A stretch of DNA of 64,000 nt, from the NCBI GenBank assembly GCA_030386875.1, contig CM059566.1, positions 39,406,068 to 39,470,067 of the forward strand, in the 5' to 3' direction. The notes beneath the pieces were generated by a model. It saw only the letters and a list, made by a program, of their open reading frames with translations, did not search any database and was not told the origin of the DNA. The translations under genes were made by a program, and so were the position numbers. The stretch is from Morinoia aosen (lineage: Eukaryota; Arthropoda; Malacostraca; Amphipoda; Talitridae). Shown one piece after another: positions 43,276-56,700 of the stretch. Every line of letters starts with the position of its first letter. The first letter of the stretch is position 1.

Positions 43276-44610
43276 ACGAAAGCAAGCCTAAGCGAAAGAA
43301 TTTAAGATCACAGAAATGACTGGAAATAATGAGAAATTGCAATTTTACATGGAATGATGGTACATCATACGAAATTGTTGTCTACCAAAGAACATCGGTT
43401 GCTCAAGGATCAGCATTGTCGACGTTCAATTAGCTTAATTTTTGGCTCTACAGATGATGAAGTGTGTGCAGTTTTAATAGTTTTGATATCTTGATCGTTA
43501 ACCTGACCAGCAAATGACCAAAAATCCAAGTTGTGATGACCTCTCCATAAATAAGCTATGAAATTGGAAATTTCAAGTTTAAAAAATATTCAAGTGCTAA
43601 AAAAACAACACTTCACACCACAGCTTTGTCCACAACAGTGAGAGTGAAAGGTGAAGAATAATTTTGAACCAGAATACGTACAGTGTCAGCTCACCAATGT
43701 AGAAATTTATAAGAAAAGTCAGTTTTGTTCAGTACTAACTAGAAGATCATAAGAAACACTGCCGTGATAACACACTTCTCAAAATCAAGAATGTAAGACT
43801 AATATTCTTATTCAACTAAAAGAAATTGAAAACGTGGGTTCATCTGGAGTAAATAAAAACAAATTAAATACTGCCAGCTCGAAAATTACACACGAAAAAA
43901 CCTAATATTTTCCTATTTTTCTTGTGGAACAAAATTCAACGAACAGGTGAGACTTACTAAAGGAAATTAGACTTAAGAATCCATGTATCAACAGTTTTTC
44001 TGCTTAATTCGAACCCCACTGATTTCCCAGTAAATACTCAGGTCTTCTATAGCAGGAGGGATAGGACGCGTGTAAATAATGTATTTACAAAGCCTTTCAG
44101 CATTGCACTTCATAAGAATCAATATGGTGGCCTAATTCTGTAACTTTGCCTCAAACAAATCAAAGCATTTGCTAATTAGGATAATACCGCAGTATGAAAA
44201 AAGTAAGCACAATTTATGTGGGTATTTCACTCAAAAATCAATAAATAAAGGCAATTTATAGCAGTCCAACAAGGTAAATGAAGAGTAAACCATTAGCGTT
44301 ACACTTGAAGAAAAGGGCGCAGAAGCTCACAGCAGTGTAACGTATTATTAACCCACACAAAGTAAAAATAGCATTTTTTCAACTCAGCCTTTTACCGCAC
44401 GTGGTGGCGGCTTTTCCTAAGCTATCACTGCAACACGTGGCGCTACACAGCTCCTAGCAAACGTTGTGCTCTTCTCACGCCTGCCTGCCACTCGGCAGCC
44501 ACCACGAGAATGCTGTACCTACGGTTAGTCCAAACACAGCGCTGTAAACCATGCAAGCGGACGCAAAGACACCGGTAGAAAGAAGAGCAGCTGCGCTTGA
44601 GTACACTAGC
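43276..44610. other. probable TM9SF2 3' flank / 3' UTR
   Basis: Lies downstream of the TM9SF2 stop codon on the minus strand. No other gene seen. I could not place the polyadenylation site with confidence, so the extent of the 3' UTR is unknown. Confidence 0.4.
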
Positions 44611-44702
44611 AGCTGCACTAGTGTACAACAGCACCAGCTGCACTAGTGTACACCAGCACCAGCTGCACTAGCATGCATTAGCACCAGCCGCACTAGTCAA
44701 CC
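44611..44702 (-). repeat. 25-bp minisatellite containing the TM9SF2 stop codon
   Basis: Three 25-bp units (44611-44635, 44636-44660, 44661-44685; consensus AGCTGCACTAGTGTACACCAGCACC) are followed by a partial unit starting AGCCGCACTAGTCAACC. The TAG stop of TM9SF2 (44693-44695 on the minus strand) is the CTA of that last partial unit. Confidence 0.85.
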
Positions 44703-44760
44703 TTCACAACGCTGTAGATCTTACGCACAAACCAGAAGCAAGCGCAGAAGCCGATGGTTC
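44693..44760 (-). CDS. TM9SF2: TM9SF2 exon m (last)
   Basis: Encodes [20 protein letters not shown] then D and the TAG stop. Acceptor atttccttccag. The terminal KVD matches the KxD/E retention signal of the family. Confidence 0.97.
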
Positions 44761-47700
44761 CTGGAAGGAAATATAAAGTCGTTTAAGTAAGAAGCATATC
44801 TATAGATGATGCAGTAAAATATCAGGTTGCTCCAATAATAATGTCTGATTTTTAGAACGGATGTTTAAAATTAGATTTGCATATTATTGCACTCCGTTAA
44901 TAGTGTAACATAATTCTGTGATTGAACTTGACAATTTTTATCAGATTATCTTGGTTACATTCATATTTTTCATGAATATAGGCATCCATGTTTGTACATC
45001 CAAAGATCACATAAAAATGTTCTGCTGTTCGAGTTTCCGAAGAAGTTAATGCAAGTGCAATAGTAAAATCTATTCCGAACACTTATGGGGATAACATTGT
45101 GAATGAAAGAAGTTGCAGAAGTTGGTTTTCTCATTTCGAAGTGGTGATTTCACTTCAAACGATAAGCCAGAGGAAGGTCCTCCAAGAGCACTTGATTCCA
45201 ATCAATTGAAAGTTCTTGTGTTCGAGAATCCCTACTGTTACCACAAGGGAAATTGCAAGCCAACGACAAATATTCTACACCAATTTATGTGGTTATCTCA
45301 CGTACCTGTGAGGAGGAAGAAGAGGAAGACCATGATGGTCGTGTACCCAAAGTAGAGCAGCGTGGATACGAAGCCGGAGATGTTGAGTTTGGTCGTGAAG
45401 TAATGAACGCAGTAGATGAAGAGGTAAAACGCCGTGAACCCGGACGTGAGGTAGCTGCGCCACCACCAGTGGTAGTCCTGCACACAGAAGAGACGATTTT
45501 GGTTGTTGCCACAATTCATGTCTTCAAGCGAGCGCACTTTTTAAATTTGATCACAAAATGTATAATAGAAGAAAAGATGTATGTGAAATTCGGCATTTCA
45601 AAGTTATGGTAATGACATGGGGAAAAGTGGTCGTGTCTACAAGACCTTTCGATTTACTTCGTATGAATGAGCAGCAAAATAAGTACCATTTGTTGCAACA
45701 ACACCTCTATGCGAGGAAGTCAGAAATGAGTTGCTACTTTCATGGAACTCTAAACGCAGAAGAAAGTCAGTACATTATAGTGAATTTGCACCCTAAAAAA
45801 TGATCAGCTTTTACCTTTAGATCTTCAAACAAAAAGCATCTCAAAGGAATCCATAGTAACAAACCTCAGCGCAGAGGTGGAAGTAGCAGAGCAGAATGGT
45901 GGTCTCGCTGCACGTGATGCACAGAATAAGGAAGACCAGGAAGAGGAAGCCAAACATGTAGTAAGTCTGGCTGGACCAGATCGAGTTGAGGATGAAGAAG
46001 AGCTGGATGAAAATGCAGCCAAAGGGCAAGACGCCTCCCATCACGCTGCCTGGCAACGCCTGGGTGTAGATGCTCTGCTCAGGGATCTGACGCGGGATCT
46101 TGTTTGTGCGGACAGGGTTCTCCAGCATCTGTAGGCAGTACAAGAGGTTATAGACTAACCAACTCTTGAATCCTAACATGAACCCAATAAAAACTAAGTA
46201 AAAATATCATAGGAAGAAATCTAGAAGTGGAAGATTTATGACATAAATTGAAGGATAAATAAGCAATGGTAACAATTACAGCTTGTCAAAATTTAGTGAA
46301 ATCCTGTAAACGTAGTTGCGCAGGTGCTATCAAAAACTAGGGTTACAGCACAAAATATTCAACAGTATGACCACATTTTGTACAGTGTAAAATTTATCTC
46401 ATTAAAATAGAAGCCTTCTCTTTAATTTTGGACATTAAGAAACGGGTAAATTTAGAGTAATTTGGCTTTTAGGATACCTTGCAACCTCAAAACTTGTAGC
46501 ATGCCTAGTTTAGCAGCTTTGTATATGTCTAGCGACAGTCAAAATCAAGAGATTATTTCCCATTATTCCAAGAGATAATGGAAATTTATCACTGTACATA
46601 AAATATGGATGGTACAGTTAACTAAAAACTCGAAAATTACCCATTTTGAGCCTCACATATTTTTTCGAATCTCACACACTACTGGCACGAAATATTGCTA
46701 GTGCGAATAAGGTATGGCCCAATCAGAAATTAATAATAATAGCACTAAACAGAGACGAGCTATGTTTCCTGCCAATGTCAGCAATTTCTGATTGAAGGGG
46801 GATTTCTAAAATCCCAAATACAACGAAAATTCACTATGTACCATAAATTTTTCTCGTCCCTGAGTCATTCGCCAAGATTGAAACAACAAACAGCCTAGCC
46901 CCTGAAGTGAACCAGTTTGAGGTGGCCACTGAGCAAGACAGACCTATTTCCTTTTACCAGTACAACACCCGTTAAAAGAAGAAGAAAATGGCTTATATTT
47001 ATTTACTAAGTCACAATACAATTTCATTTCACTGTCTATTAAAAAAATGTCGTTTAACTCGCTATGAACTGGTAAAATTTGATATCTCTGTCTATCGACA
47101 AAAAAAAAAAAAAAGATTCAACGCATGATGAACTGGTAAAGTTTTACATCATTGTCTATAAACAAAAACGTCTTTCAACACGTGATGAACTGGCAAAACT
47201 CCGTAGGACAGAGAGGTTCAAAAAGAAACAGACCCGTTTCTTTTTTACTAGTTCAATGTGCATTAAAAGACAAAGAAAATTTGTTAACATATTCAATAAA
47301 CACAATAAAATATAACATCACACTATTAACAAAACTGTCATAACGCATGATGAACTGGCAAAAATTCAATGAGGTTGAAAAGTTCGAAAAGAAAAACAGA
47401 CCCGCTTCCTGAAGCCAAAAAAGGCGCCAACAAAGGTGAGCGGCACAGACACCAGGAACCAGAGCGCCAGCAGGGCAATCAGGGTTGAGAACGGCACTGC
47501 AGCGCTGCTCCGCTTGTACACCAAGATCAGGTTCAGCACGAAGAAAACACCAAACACCAGTCTGCAATGGAGAAGTTCAATTAGAATCTGTTATGAGAGC
47601 AGGGTTTGTGAACCAAACACCAATCTGCAATTGAGAAGGTAAATTAGTATCAGTAATGAGAGCGGGGTTTGCAAAAAAAAAAAACAGTCTGCAATAGAGG

Positions 47701-50700
47701 AATTAAATCAGCATCAGTAATGAGAGTACACCAAGATCAGGTTCAACACAAAGAAAACATCGAACACCAGTCTGTAGTAGAGAAGTAAAATTAGTCTCAG
47801 TAATGAGAGCAGGGTTTCCAAAAGGCATCGAGTCAATGGCTGAAATGAGAAGAGGCTATCACACAGGTATAAGATGTAAACGCCAATGCTGCCTGTTCAA
47901 AACCATGTACCTAATGATATGACGTAATGACAGGGAATAAAGGGTTATAGTAGAGGTAAACACATTTTTGTTCAGATTCATCCGTCTTTTCAACAAGATT
48001 TAGATGTTAGTTTAAGCCTCCCTAACCGCAACAAGAGAGTTCTAAAGAGAGGAAGCCACCATTTTGAATGGGCTAAGGAAACGTGGAATCTATTCCTAAG
48101 GTACATAGAAGCAGTAAGTTGAGAAAGAAGTTTAAGAAACAAGAACACATTGAAGAAGAATGTAGTAGATGCTGAAAAACAGGATAGCAGTGAACCAAAA
48201 AAGGAGAAGTCCATAACCAAATAAAAACCTATTTTACTTCAACAAAAGGAAGGCCTACCTAACCTTTAGCTCGGGACCTCACATATTACCCCTGGGAGCG
48301 CTAATTCTCATATATACACTACTTTTATCGTACCTCAGGGTCTCACTTTACCTCAACTCTTAACCTTTTAAGAAGTATGGGACATACTTTCATCTCGGGA
48401 GAAAGTCACAACTCCGTTTCATATGCTTCCCTCTACCCATATCACCACCTCATTTTTTAGAACAATTTTTGCACTCGCTCGCACTTTACACAAGGAAGTA
48501 TGAATAAGATCTCATGTACCCCTTAGCCACACGAACAACAATACAATAGCGGACTACAGCCAAACACAAATATCATTCCACATGTGCAAGCATCGCACCC
48601 AACATCGATTTCAATATTAGCGTGTCGAAACCACACTTATCCTAGACTCAAATACCAGAATTGCCCCATGCAACTAACCCAGGGCAGAGCATGGAGGTGA
48701 GGAGCACGTTGCTCTTCCACTTCTCGCCACCAAAGCTCTTGTAGAGGCGCGCACTGGTGTAGCCGGCAGGGAAGCCGAGACACACGTACAGCACCAGCAC
48801 GCACGTCATCAGCGACCCGCGGTTAGCGGGAGACAGGAAGCCCAGGCACGCGAACACTGGAGGGAGGAGGTTTTTGGCCTGTCATAATTCAATGCAATTT
48901 GAAGGTTGTGTCTTTCGTCAACATCACGGTACAGGAAACAAGGTAGTCATTCCTATCGGGGAAAATACACCTCCAATTGTTGAGCTAGCCAATAGAACGG
49001 CTTCATTTCAAACAAACTTGAGGACGTCACCATCGCGATATGTCGTTAGGCCAATGGTGGTGCCAGATTTGGAGCTAGCAGTGCTGTTAGATGCAATTTG
49101 AGCACTGCTATTGGTTCGTTGTCATGATATCACCACTGCCACACGGTCGACAAAAAAAGCCTGGTTTGACCCTACCTTGTTTCTTCTGTCATAGTAAACA
49201 TGGTCAACATTCACGTTTTTTGTATCCATGCTACGATGGTGTAAATTATTGCGGAAGCTCCCCTTTGCAGGATTTTAAGTAGTGTGACTGAATGATATTG
49301 GTTGTAATTTATCCAAGTAAATAAGAGCCAAAGTGTCAAGGTTTACATGAATCATATTGTCATGCAGACGGCTAGCACTAAAGATAAGCAGGACCCACCA
49401 AGTGTGATGAGAGCCATAGAGAAGACCTGTATGCCGGAACCAACAATGATGGAGAGCAGCATGCCCTTGCGAGGGGGTCGGAACACGTCTCCATGCACCA
49501 GCTTCCAACCGTACTCCTCCTGGCTATCCTCTCCTGCATCGATCTGAGCAGCAACCAATTCATATGTTTTTGGACATTTTATACATCAAATTTTCATCAG
49601 GCACTCTACAGAATATTTGAAACTCCCCATCAGGCACTCCACAGAATATCTGACATCCCATTACATAAAAAATTATTCATTCAATTTCATCGTCATAAGT
49701 ACTCCTGCAATGAAATTTGCATTGCTAATGCAGAAATTTTTTACTATAGAATACAGATAATAAAAATTTTTCTTTAGTATAAAATAACTATTTTTTACTT
49801 TTACAAATAAACCTTTCATAATTACAAAAATGAATCTTCCATACTTAGAAAAATGGGTCTTTCTTAATAATCCAAATTAGATGTCCGCATTTTTGAAAAC
49901 TAAGCTCCAATAAAAATGAATGAACCAGATAACTGCACAACTATCGCAGGTTCAGACGCTGAGGTAGGCAAAAGAAAAGAAAGCAACAGAAACTGGCAGA
50001 AATATACGCCTTGTGTATGGGGTAGTTTGTGCTGGTTTCTTTCCTTTTCTGAAGTAAAAAAAAAGCATTAGATGTTGGTTGTTTTCTGCTCGGGCCACCA
50101 TTTCCAAGGTATGAATGCAAATAAAAATGGCAGAACTTCTCTAATTGGAGGCTTATTACACACTGACGTAAACATGCTCGTTGTACCGAACAAGGGATTA
50201 AAAGAATGAAAATAAAAAACTATCTTTAGAAGGCCGGAAAGACGACTTAAAAAAAAAAATGAACAAACTCTTTAACCAACCCAATACTTTGTTGCACCTC
50301 ATCAAGCCAACTAGTTACCATTTGCAAAAGGCACATAACTAAAACTACATAGTTGCAAGTACGATTTTAAGCAAGTTGTAAACTCTCAAATCACCCAGCC
50401 ACAACCACCAAAATTACCTGGTTGTAGCGGGCGATATCCTTGTGCAAGGTCCTGAGCATGATCATGGCCACCATGGCTGAGAGGAAGAGCACGATCACCA
50501 GCGAGTTGAGGATGCTGAACCACTGGATGTTGGTGTGTGGCATCGAGTCCAGGATGTAGTCCCAGCGCGACGACCACCGGATGTTGTTGTTCATCTGATA
50601 AGCCAAATCAAATTAATTTCTTCCCAGTTGAGCCATTCATTTTTCTCTCCACTTGCACCTCAGCCTATTCGTTCTTAAAATCATTTGTTCCTCAAGTCAT

Positions 50701-53700
50701 TTTAAAAGCCATTCACCATTCGCTAAAGTCATGAATTTTTTTAAATGAAAAATTTTTGCTTAATCATAACTCTTACTAAATGTCAGTAAATTTTATTCCA
50801 ACATTTTTTAGATCTGCTCAAGACGTACATCCCAATGATAGCAAATATGATTAAAATGTTGTGCGCTTACATGATTTTTGGAAGATTTTCACTACTTTGA
50901 AACATGAGCATTTTCCATGAACTGCTTTCTGCTGTTCTCTACCTTGGTGTGTGCATGCAAAATTTCAATTCGTTGCCAAATTCCATGTTATTGCTTAGGG
51001 ATGTATTTTCTTTATGATATAAAAATTTAAGACACTAAAAATGCACAAAACTTTCAGTAGATAGAATCATTTATGGAGGACTTTAACCTGATATACATAT
51101 GTAGAATGAATTTTTCCATTAAATTGCTTGTAACTGTCAAAACAAAATTAATCTCAACAAACATACAGCCTAATTAAATGCAAAAGAAATGGCTGCCTTT
51201 TTGGGATAGGCTTTGAACTCAGGGAAAAAAAATTAACCTCACATCAATTATTTGCACAACAGCTTTAGTTAGTGCTCTAGGCTTACATTGATAAGTAACT
51301 GCATGAAGGAAACGTTGAAATGTTGAATGAATTTCACTAGCATGTCAAAAATGGCAACACATGAAAAATTTTCATTAAATACATACATGGTACTTTCTAC
51401 AGCTGTACAAAATATTAGGGTCACTCTTATAGCAATTTGTCATCTTCCAAGGCACTTTCTAGAACAATAAAAGTATTCAAATTAGGAAGTTTTACAGCTG
51501 GATAGAATCATACATGAGACATGAAACTAATAAATCATTTACCAGCTAGGGCTGGAAATAATGATTGCCTCTCCTCCTTCAAGGATGAAGTAGCAGAAAA
51601 ATGACAAATGTTTGCGCTGCAGAGATGAACATCTGGATATAATCATACCCATAACTCACACATTATACAGCTACAACTAGAACTTTATAAATTTTACTTT
51701 CAGTGAAATATACCAAGTAGAAGTAGGGGACAAAACAAAACGAGAGATCACTACAGCACCACCAAACACAGACCTAACATACATCTACCACTAATGGAAG
51801 TGTTAATAAATCCCTACCCACAGTGAAGTACACAGAGCAGGAGTACGTGACAAAGAAACAGAGAGAAATCACCACAGCACCACCACACACAGAACTAACA
51901 TAACCACACCTACCACTAGTGTATATATTAATAAATCCCTACTTACCGTGAAGTAGACAGAGTAGGAGTAAGTAATATCGAGGTTGCCTTTGAAGGCGCC
52001 AGGGATGTCCATGGGAGGAGCCTCAGTACAGCGCGCCTGCTGGTTGGGGGCAGCAGCGTGCTTGATGGACTTGGGCGTAGCCCGCACAGCTGTGTCGTGG
52101 CAACATCAATTAGTACACTGAACACCATGACTGCGTGAATTGAGGAATTACTATGCACATTGTAATGACGCCCATTGGTACCTGAATCCGTGTGATGGCA
52201 GCAACATCGATTGGTCAACTGAATACCACGACTGTCAGTTGATGGTTATATAGACACTGTAAAGATGGCAACATTGAGGCTGCATGAATCTGTGTGATGA
52301 CAAATTAGTCAACTAAACATGACTGTGTCAATTGAGGACTATAGATACCGTAATGACGCCCACATAAAGGCTGGTGCGGGAGTCTGTGTGATGGCAACAC
52401 AATGAATATCTGGTAACTGCACACATCTAAGTTTTGCTTTTTGCAAAGTCTAACAATAAATAAAATAGCAAGGATAGCCGCTTTTAAAAAATCCATTATC
52501 AGTTAGTTGTTTAATAAATAGAAGGACCTAAAATGATATATGAAATTGAACGTTTCGACTACACGAGTCATCTTCAGCATTAACAAGATCTATGGAAAAC
52601 AAAAAAATACATTTTATTCAAAATAGGTGCAACAGTAAAAACAAATAAAAAGAAGGGGACGAAAATGGATGGAGAACAATACTAACATGCTATTAACAGA
52701 GGGAATGACGATTCAGTTTCATTTAAAATAGGTTTGTCTTTCATGATAAAAAGAGATTCTAAAATACGAAGGTCTGATTGACTAGATGTGGTTCCTATTA
52801 TCTGGAAGTTGTCCAAGCGGACTAGCAAGTCGCACTTCTTGGCATGAGTGCGTACCGAAGAGTGAGGGGGAGAGGCAAGGGGATTATTGGTTCCGAAGCT
52901 CCTTCCAGCATGCTCCGCCACACGAATATGGAGGGCCCTTTTTGTGGACCCAACATATTCAGACGCACACAGTGCGCAACAGTATTTGTAAACGACGTGC
53001 GAAAGCAATGCTTTAGGGAGCTTATTTTTGTAGTGAAAAAAAAAATTTATTTTATATCTGTTCAACAATATAATTCGAAAATTGATATGCGTGAAATGTT
53101 TAGCTAACAATGAAAGTATCTCTTTCTTGAGTTTCTCGGATCGGTATCCAAAATAGGGCAAGCAGAAGTAAAAATCCTTCTTTCCCACAGTTGATATAGG
53201 CAATCTGTTATGAAACTTAACATTTAAAAATTTCTTCATGGCAGAATCTATTAATCTGGACGGGAAGCCATTATTAAGAAAGAATTGCCGCAAAAATTCC
53301 ATTTCACAGTGAAATGCATAAAAATTTGAACAGACATTATAACCCCTTCATAACAATGTTTTAACACTATTCATCTTAAGGTTAAAATTACAAAAACTGT
53401 AAAAGCTGGTCCCTAGCCCAGTAAAAGTTGGCTTACGATAGACAGAGCTCTGAAATTTGCCATTGTGGCGCGTAATTGTGCAATCTAAAAACGGGAGACA
53501 ATCAGCAGCTTCAACTTCCATTGTAAATTTAATATTTGGATTTTGAGAATTTAAGTACTTCAAAAAATGCCCACTGTGTGAGCTTTGGCGGAATAAAATA
53601 AATGTGTCATCAATGTAACGTCTATAGAACACAGGTTTGTACTCTACAGGGCACTGGCTCAACCATTGGGACCTAGGGACCAGCTTTTACAGTTTTTGTA

Positions 53701-56700
53701 ATTTTAACCTAAGATGAATAGTGTTAAAACATTGTTATGCAGGGGTTATAATGTCTGTTCAAATTTTTATGCATTTCACTGTGAAATGGAATTTTTGCGG
53801 CAATTCTTTTTTAATAATGGCTTCCCGTCCAGATTAATAGATTCTGCCATGAAGAAATTTTTAAATGTTAAGTTTCATAACAGATTGCCTATAACAACTG
53901 TGGGAAAGAAGGATTTTTACTTCTGCTTGCCCTATTTTGGATACCAATCCGAGAAACTCAAGAAAGAGTTACTTTCATTGTTAGCTAAACATTTCACGCA
54001 TATCAATTTTTGGATTATATTTTTGAACAGATATAAAATAAATTCTTTTTTTCACTAAAAAGATAAGCTCCCTAAAGCATTGCTTTCGCACGTCGTTTAC
54101 AAATACTGTTGCGCACTGTGTGCGTCTGAATATGTTGGGTCCACAAAAAGGGCCCTCCATATTCGTGTGGCGGAACATGCTGGAAGGAGCTTCCGAACCA
54201 ATAATCCCCTTGCCTCTCCCCCTCACTCTTCGGTACGCACTCATGCCGAGAAGTGCGACCTGCTAGTCCGCTTGGACAACTTCCAGATAATAGGAACCAC
54301 ATCTAGTCAATCAGACCTTCGTATTTTAGAATCTCTTTTTATCATGAAAGACAAACCAATTTTAAATGAAACTGAATCGTCATTCCCTCTGTTAATAGCA
54401 TGTTAGTATTGTTCTCCATCCATTTTCGTCCCCTTCTTTTTATTTGTTTTTACTGTTGCACCTATTTTGAATAAAATGTATTTTTTTGTTTTCCATAGAT
54501 CTTGTTAATGCTGAAGGTGACTCGTGTAGTCGAAACGTTCAATTTTATATATCATTTTAGGTCCTTCTATTTATTAAACAACTAACTGATAATGGATCTT
54601 TTAAAAGCGACTATCCTTGCTATTTTATTTATTGAATATCTGGTACTATTGCCGTTACCATGAACATCCAACACAAGAAAATGTGCACAAAGTACCAGCT
54701 GCTGATAAAGAGGTACTTTCAAAATTTTCATACTCAGAAAAGAAGAAATAGCATAGTTCTTTCAAAATCACTTGGCCATCACTGCACAGTGAGATGCATC
54801 ATCTCTGTAAATATGATAGACAACTTTATAAAAAAGAAGCAAGATCAGAAAAACATTTCTTACAGAAACTACCGGTCTTCATCTGACTAATGCAAAGCCC
54901 CTTTAATTTATTTCACGTCAGTTAGACATAAAATCAGAACAAGATTGGACATTGAAAAAATATGAAAATCTTCCAACACTAAAAAAGATTTTCATTGTTC
55001 ATAAAAATAAAAGAACTAAAATCGTCACAAAATTTTAAGATCACTACAAAATTTTCATGATAAAAATCTTTGTTCCCATACATAGCTGTGCATGCATGTT
55101 TCGGGCCCACAGATAGCAATACTCAAATTTGACCATTGTACTAGACTTACTGAATACACTTGAGATATGAACTTAAAACCCAGTATTGAGACTCACACAG
55201 AATTCGTCCACCACCAGAATTGATGCCTCCCCACTCCTCTCCCTCCCCGCTGTGGTAGGTGATGTTCAGCACGATGTGGTTGAAGATGTAGTACGTTTCT
55301 GGGGACTTGAATGAGGCCTGCCAAGATAACCATTGCTCAATTCTTCACGCCAGCATTTGTACTCATATTACTGTCATCGCAACCACCATCATTAACCCTA
55401 AACACCAGCATTTGGTATTCATATTACAGTTATCACAACTACCATCATTAACCCTTAACCCTTTAACGTCCGATTTTTTGTACTCATATTACCGTTAACA
55501 CAACCACCGTCGCTTAACTGGCGCTGGCATCAGGCACTCACCGATATCAGGATGGGAAAGGAACTGCTACTCGGCAGAGAACTTCAAAGAACACATTAGG
55601 GAACCAATTGAACAAGAAATACAATATATTGAGGGTATTTTTGAAAGAGGACACTGGTGTCCTCTGGGGCGTTAAAGGGTTAAATGTCTGAATTTTGTAC
55701 TCATATTAGCGCTTCCATAACCATCATCATTAATCCTTTAACCCCTGCATTTTGTACTCATATTCCCATCATCACAACCACCATCATTAAACTGGCACTG
55801 ACATCATCTAGTCACTGACATCACGAGAGAGTGACTGCCTCTCAACACTGAACTTCAAAGAACACATTAGGGCAAAAATTTCACAAGGAATAAAATATAA
55901 TAGAGCTGTTTATGAGAGTGTATTTTGAAATCCACTTTGAGAGTAAAGGAATAATTCTTACACATATGGTACAGCATCATATATGCTAATAATAAATAAT
56001 GTTTTTGAAGCATAACAATTTTGGTGCTTGATAGCACTCGAAGGATGGCAGCAATAAAAGTATTGTTTGATACATCTAACACACTGCATTACCTGGTGTT
56101 TGAAATGCTACGGATGTGAAATAAAGGGTAGCCATGACTTCTAAAATAAGATGTACCTTATTTTTCGAAAAATGCTTGTAAAGTAAAGCATTGTTAAGCC
56201 TAGAAAAACAAGTTCACCATTTGGAAAAGCTTGCAGAGAAGGAACTGTAAGAACCTTCAAATATTAGGTAGAACGCACCATAGTAGTGAATCAAGTAATT
56301 TTTGGCAGACATACTTACTGAGGGAAATATGAAATATGAGTGAAAAAGTTCAACTTAAGACATTAATCTTCCGTAAACCCATAGCAATTATGCTATATAA
56401 CTCACATCAATAACACAAGCATCCATCGGGACTCCTCCAGCACCCACGTAGCAGCCCACAGGGAAGCCAGTGGCACAGTACGTGTTGTCACCCTGAACCT
56501 TGTAGCACCAAGTTACAGGCATGTTGTCTGCAGGGAGCAAATAGAAAGTGCTCCTGTTATCTCTACAAAAATAGTGCATGAAATGCTGGCCACAATGTGA
56601 AGGAACTGGTCACAATGTGGGGAGAGGAAATTGATGGCACTGAAGAACAAAATTCAATAATGGCATTTAGTTTAAGTCATAACCTGAAAACTAGTATAAT

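Larger units (their letters stand above)
52416..54632. mobile_element. Penelope-like element, inverted dimer, in TM9SF2 intron
   Basis: Two 5'-truncated Penelope-like copies are joined back to back. A minus-strand copy runs from about 53682 down to 52452 and a plus-strand copy from about 53683 to 54632. The shared arms (about 52452-53415 and 53683-54632) are near-identical inverted repeats of about 0.95 kb. The spacer 53416-53682 is present only in the minus copy. Direct repeats TGAATATCTGGTA (52403-52415 and 54633-54645) flank the whole structure, so I take it to be one insertion. Both copies encode a GIY-YIG endonuclease module and carry a hammerhead-like core beyond the coding region. Inverted joined copies are a known habit of Penelope-like elements. 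Neither copy is full length. Confidence 0.88.

Noticed and set aside
45253-46134. Plus-strand frames of 75-119 codons (45253-45612, 45877-46134)
   Set aside because: They are antisense shadows of TM9SF2 exons k and l; the minus strand gives conserved nonaspanin sequence with proper splice sites.
52786-54302. Frames antisense to the Penelope-like copies
   Set aside because: They mirror the GIY-YIG coding strand and have no domain of their own.
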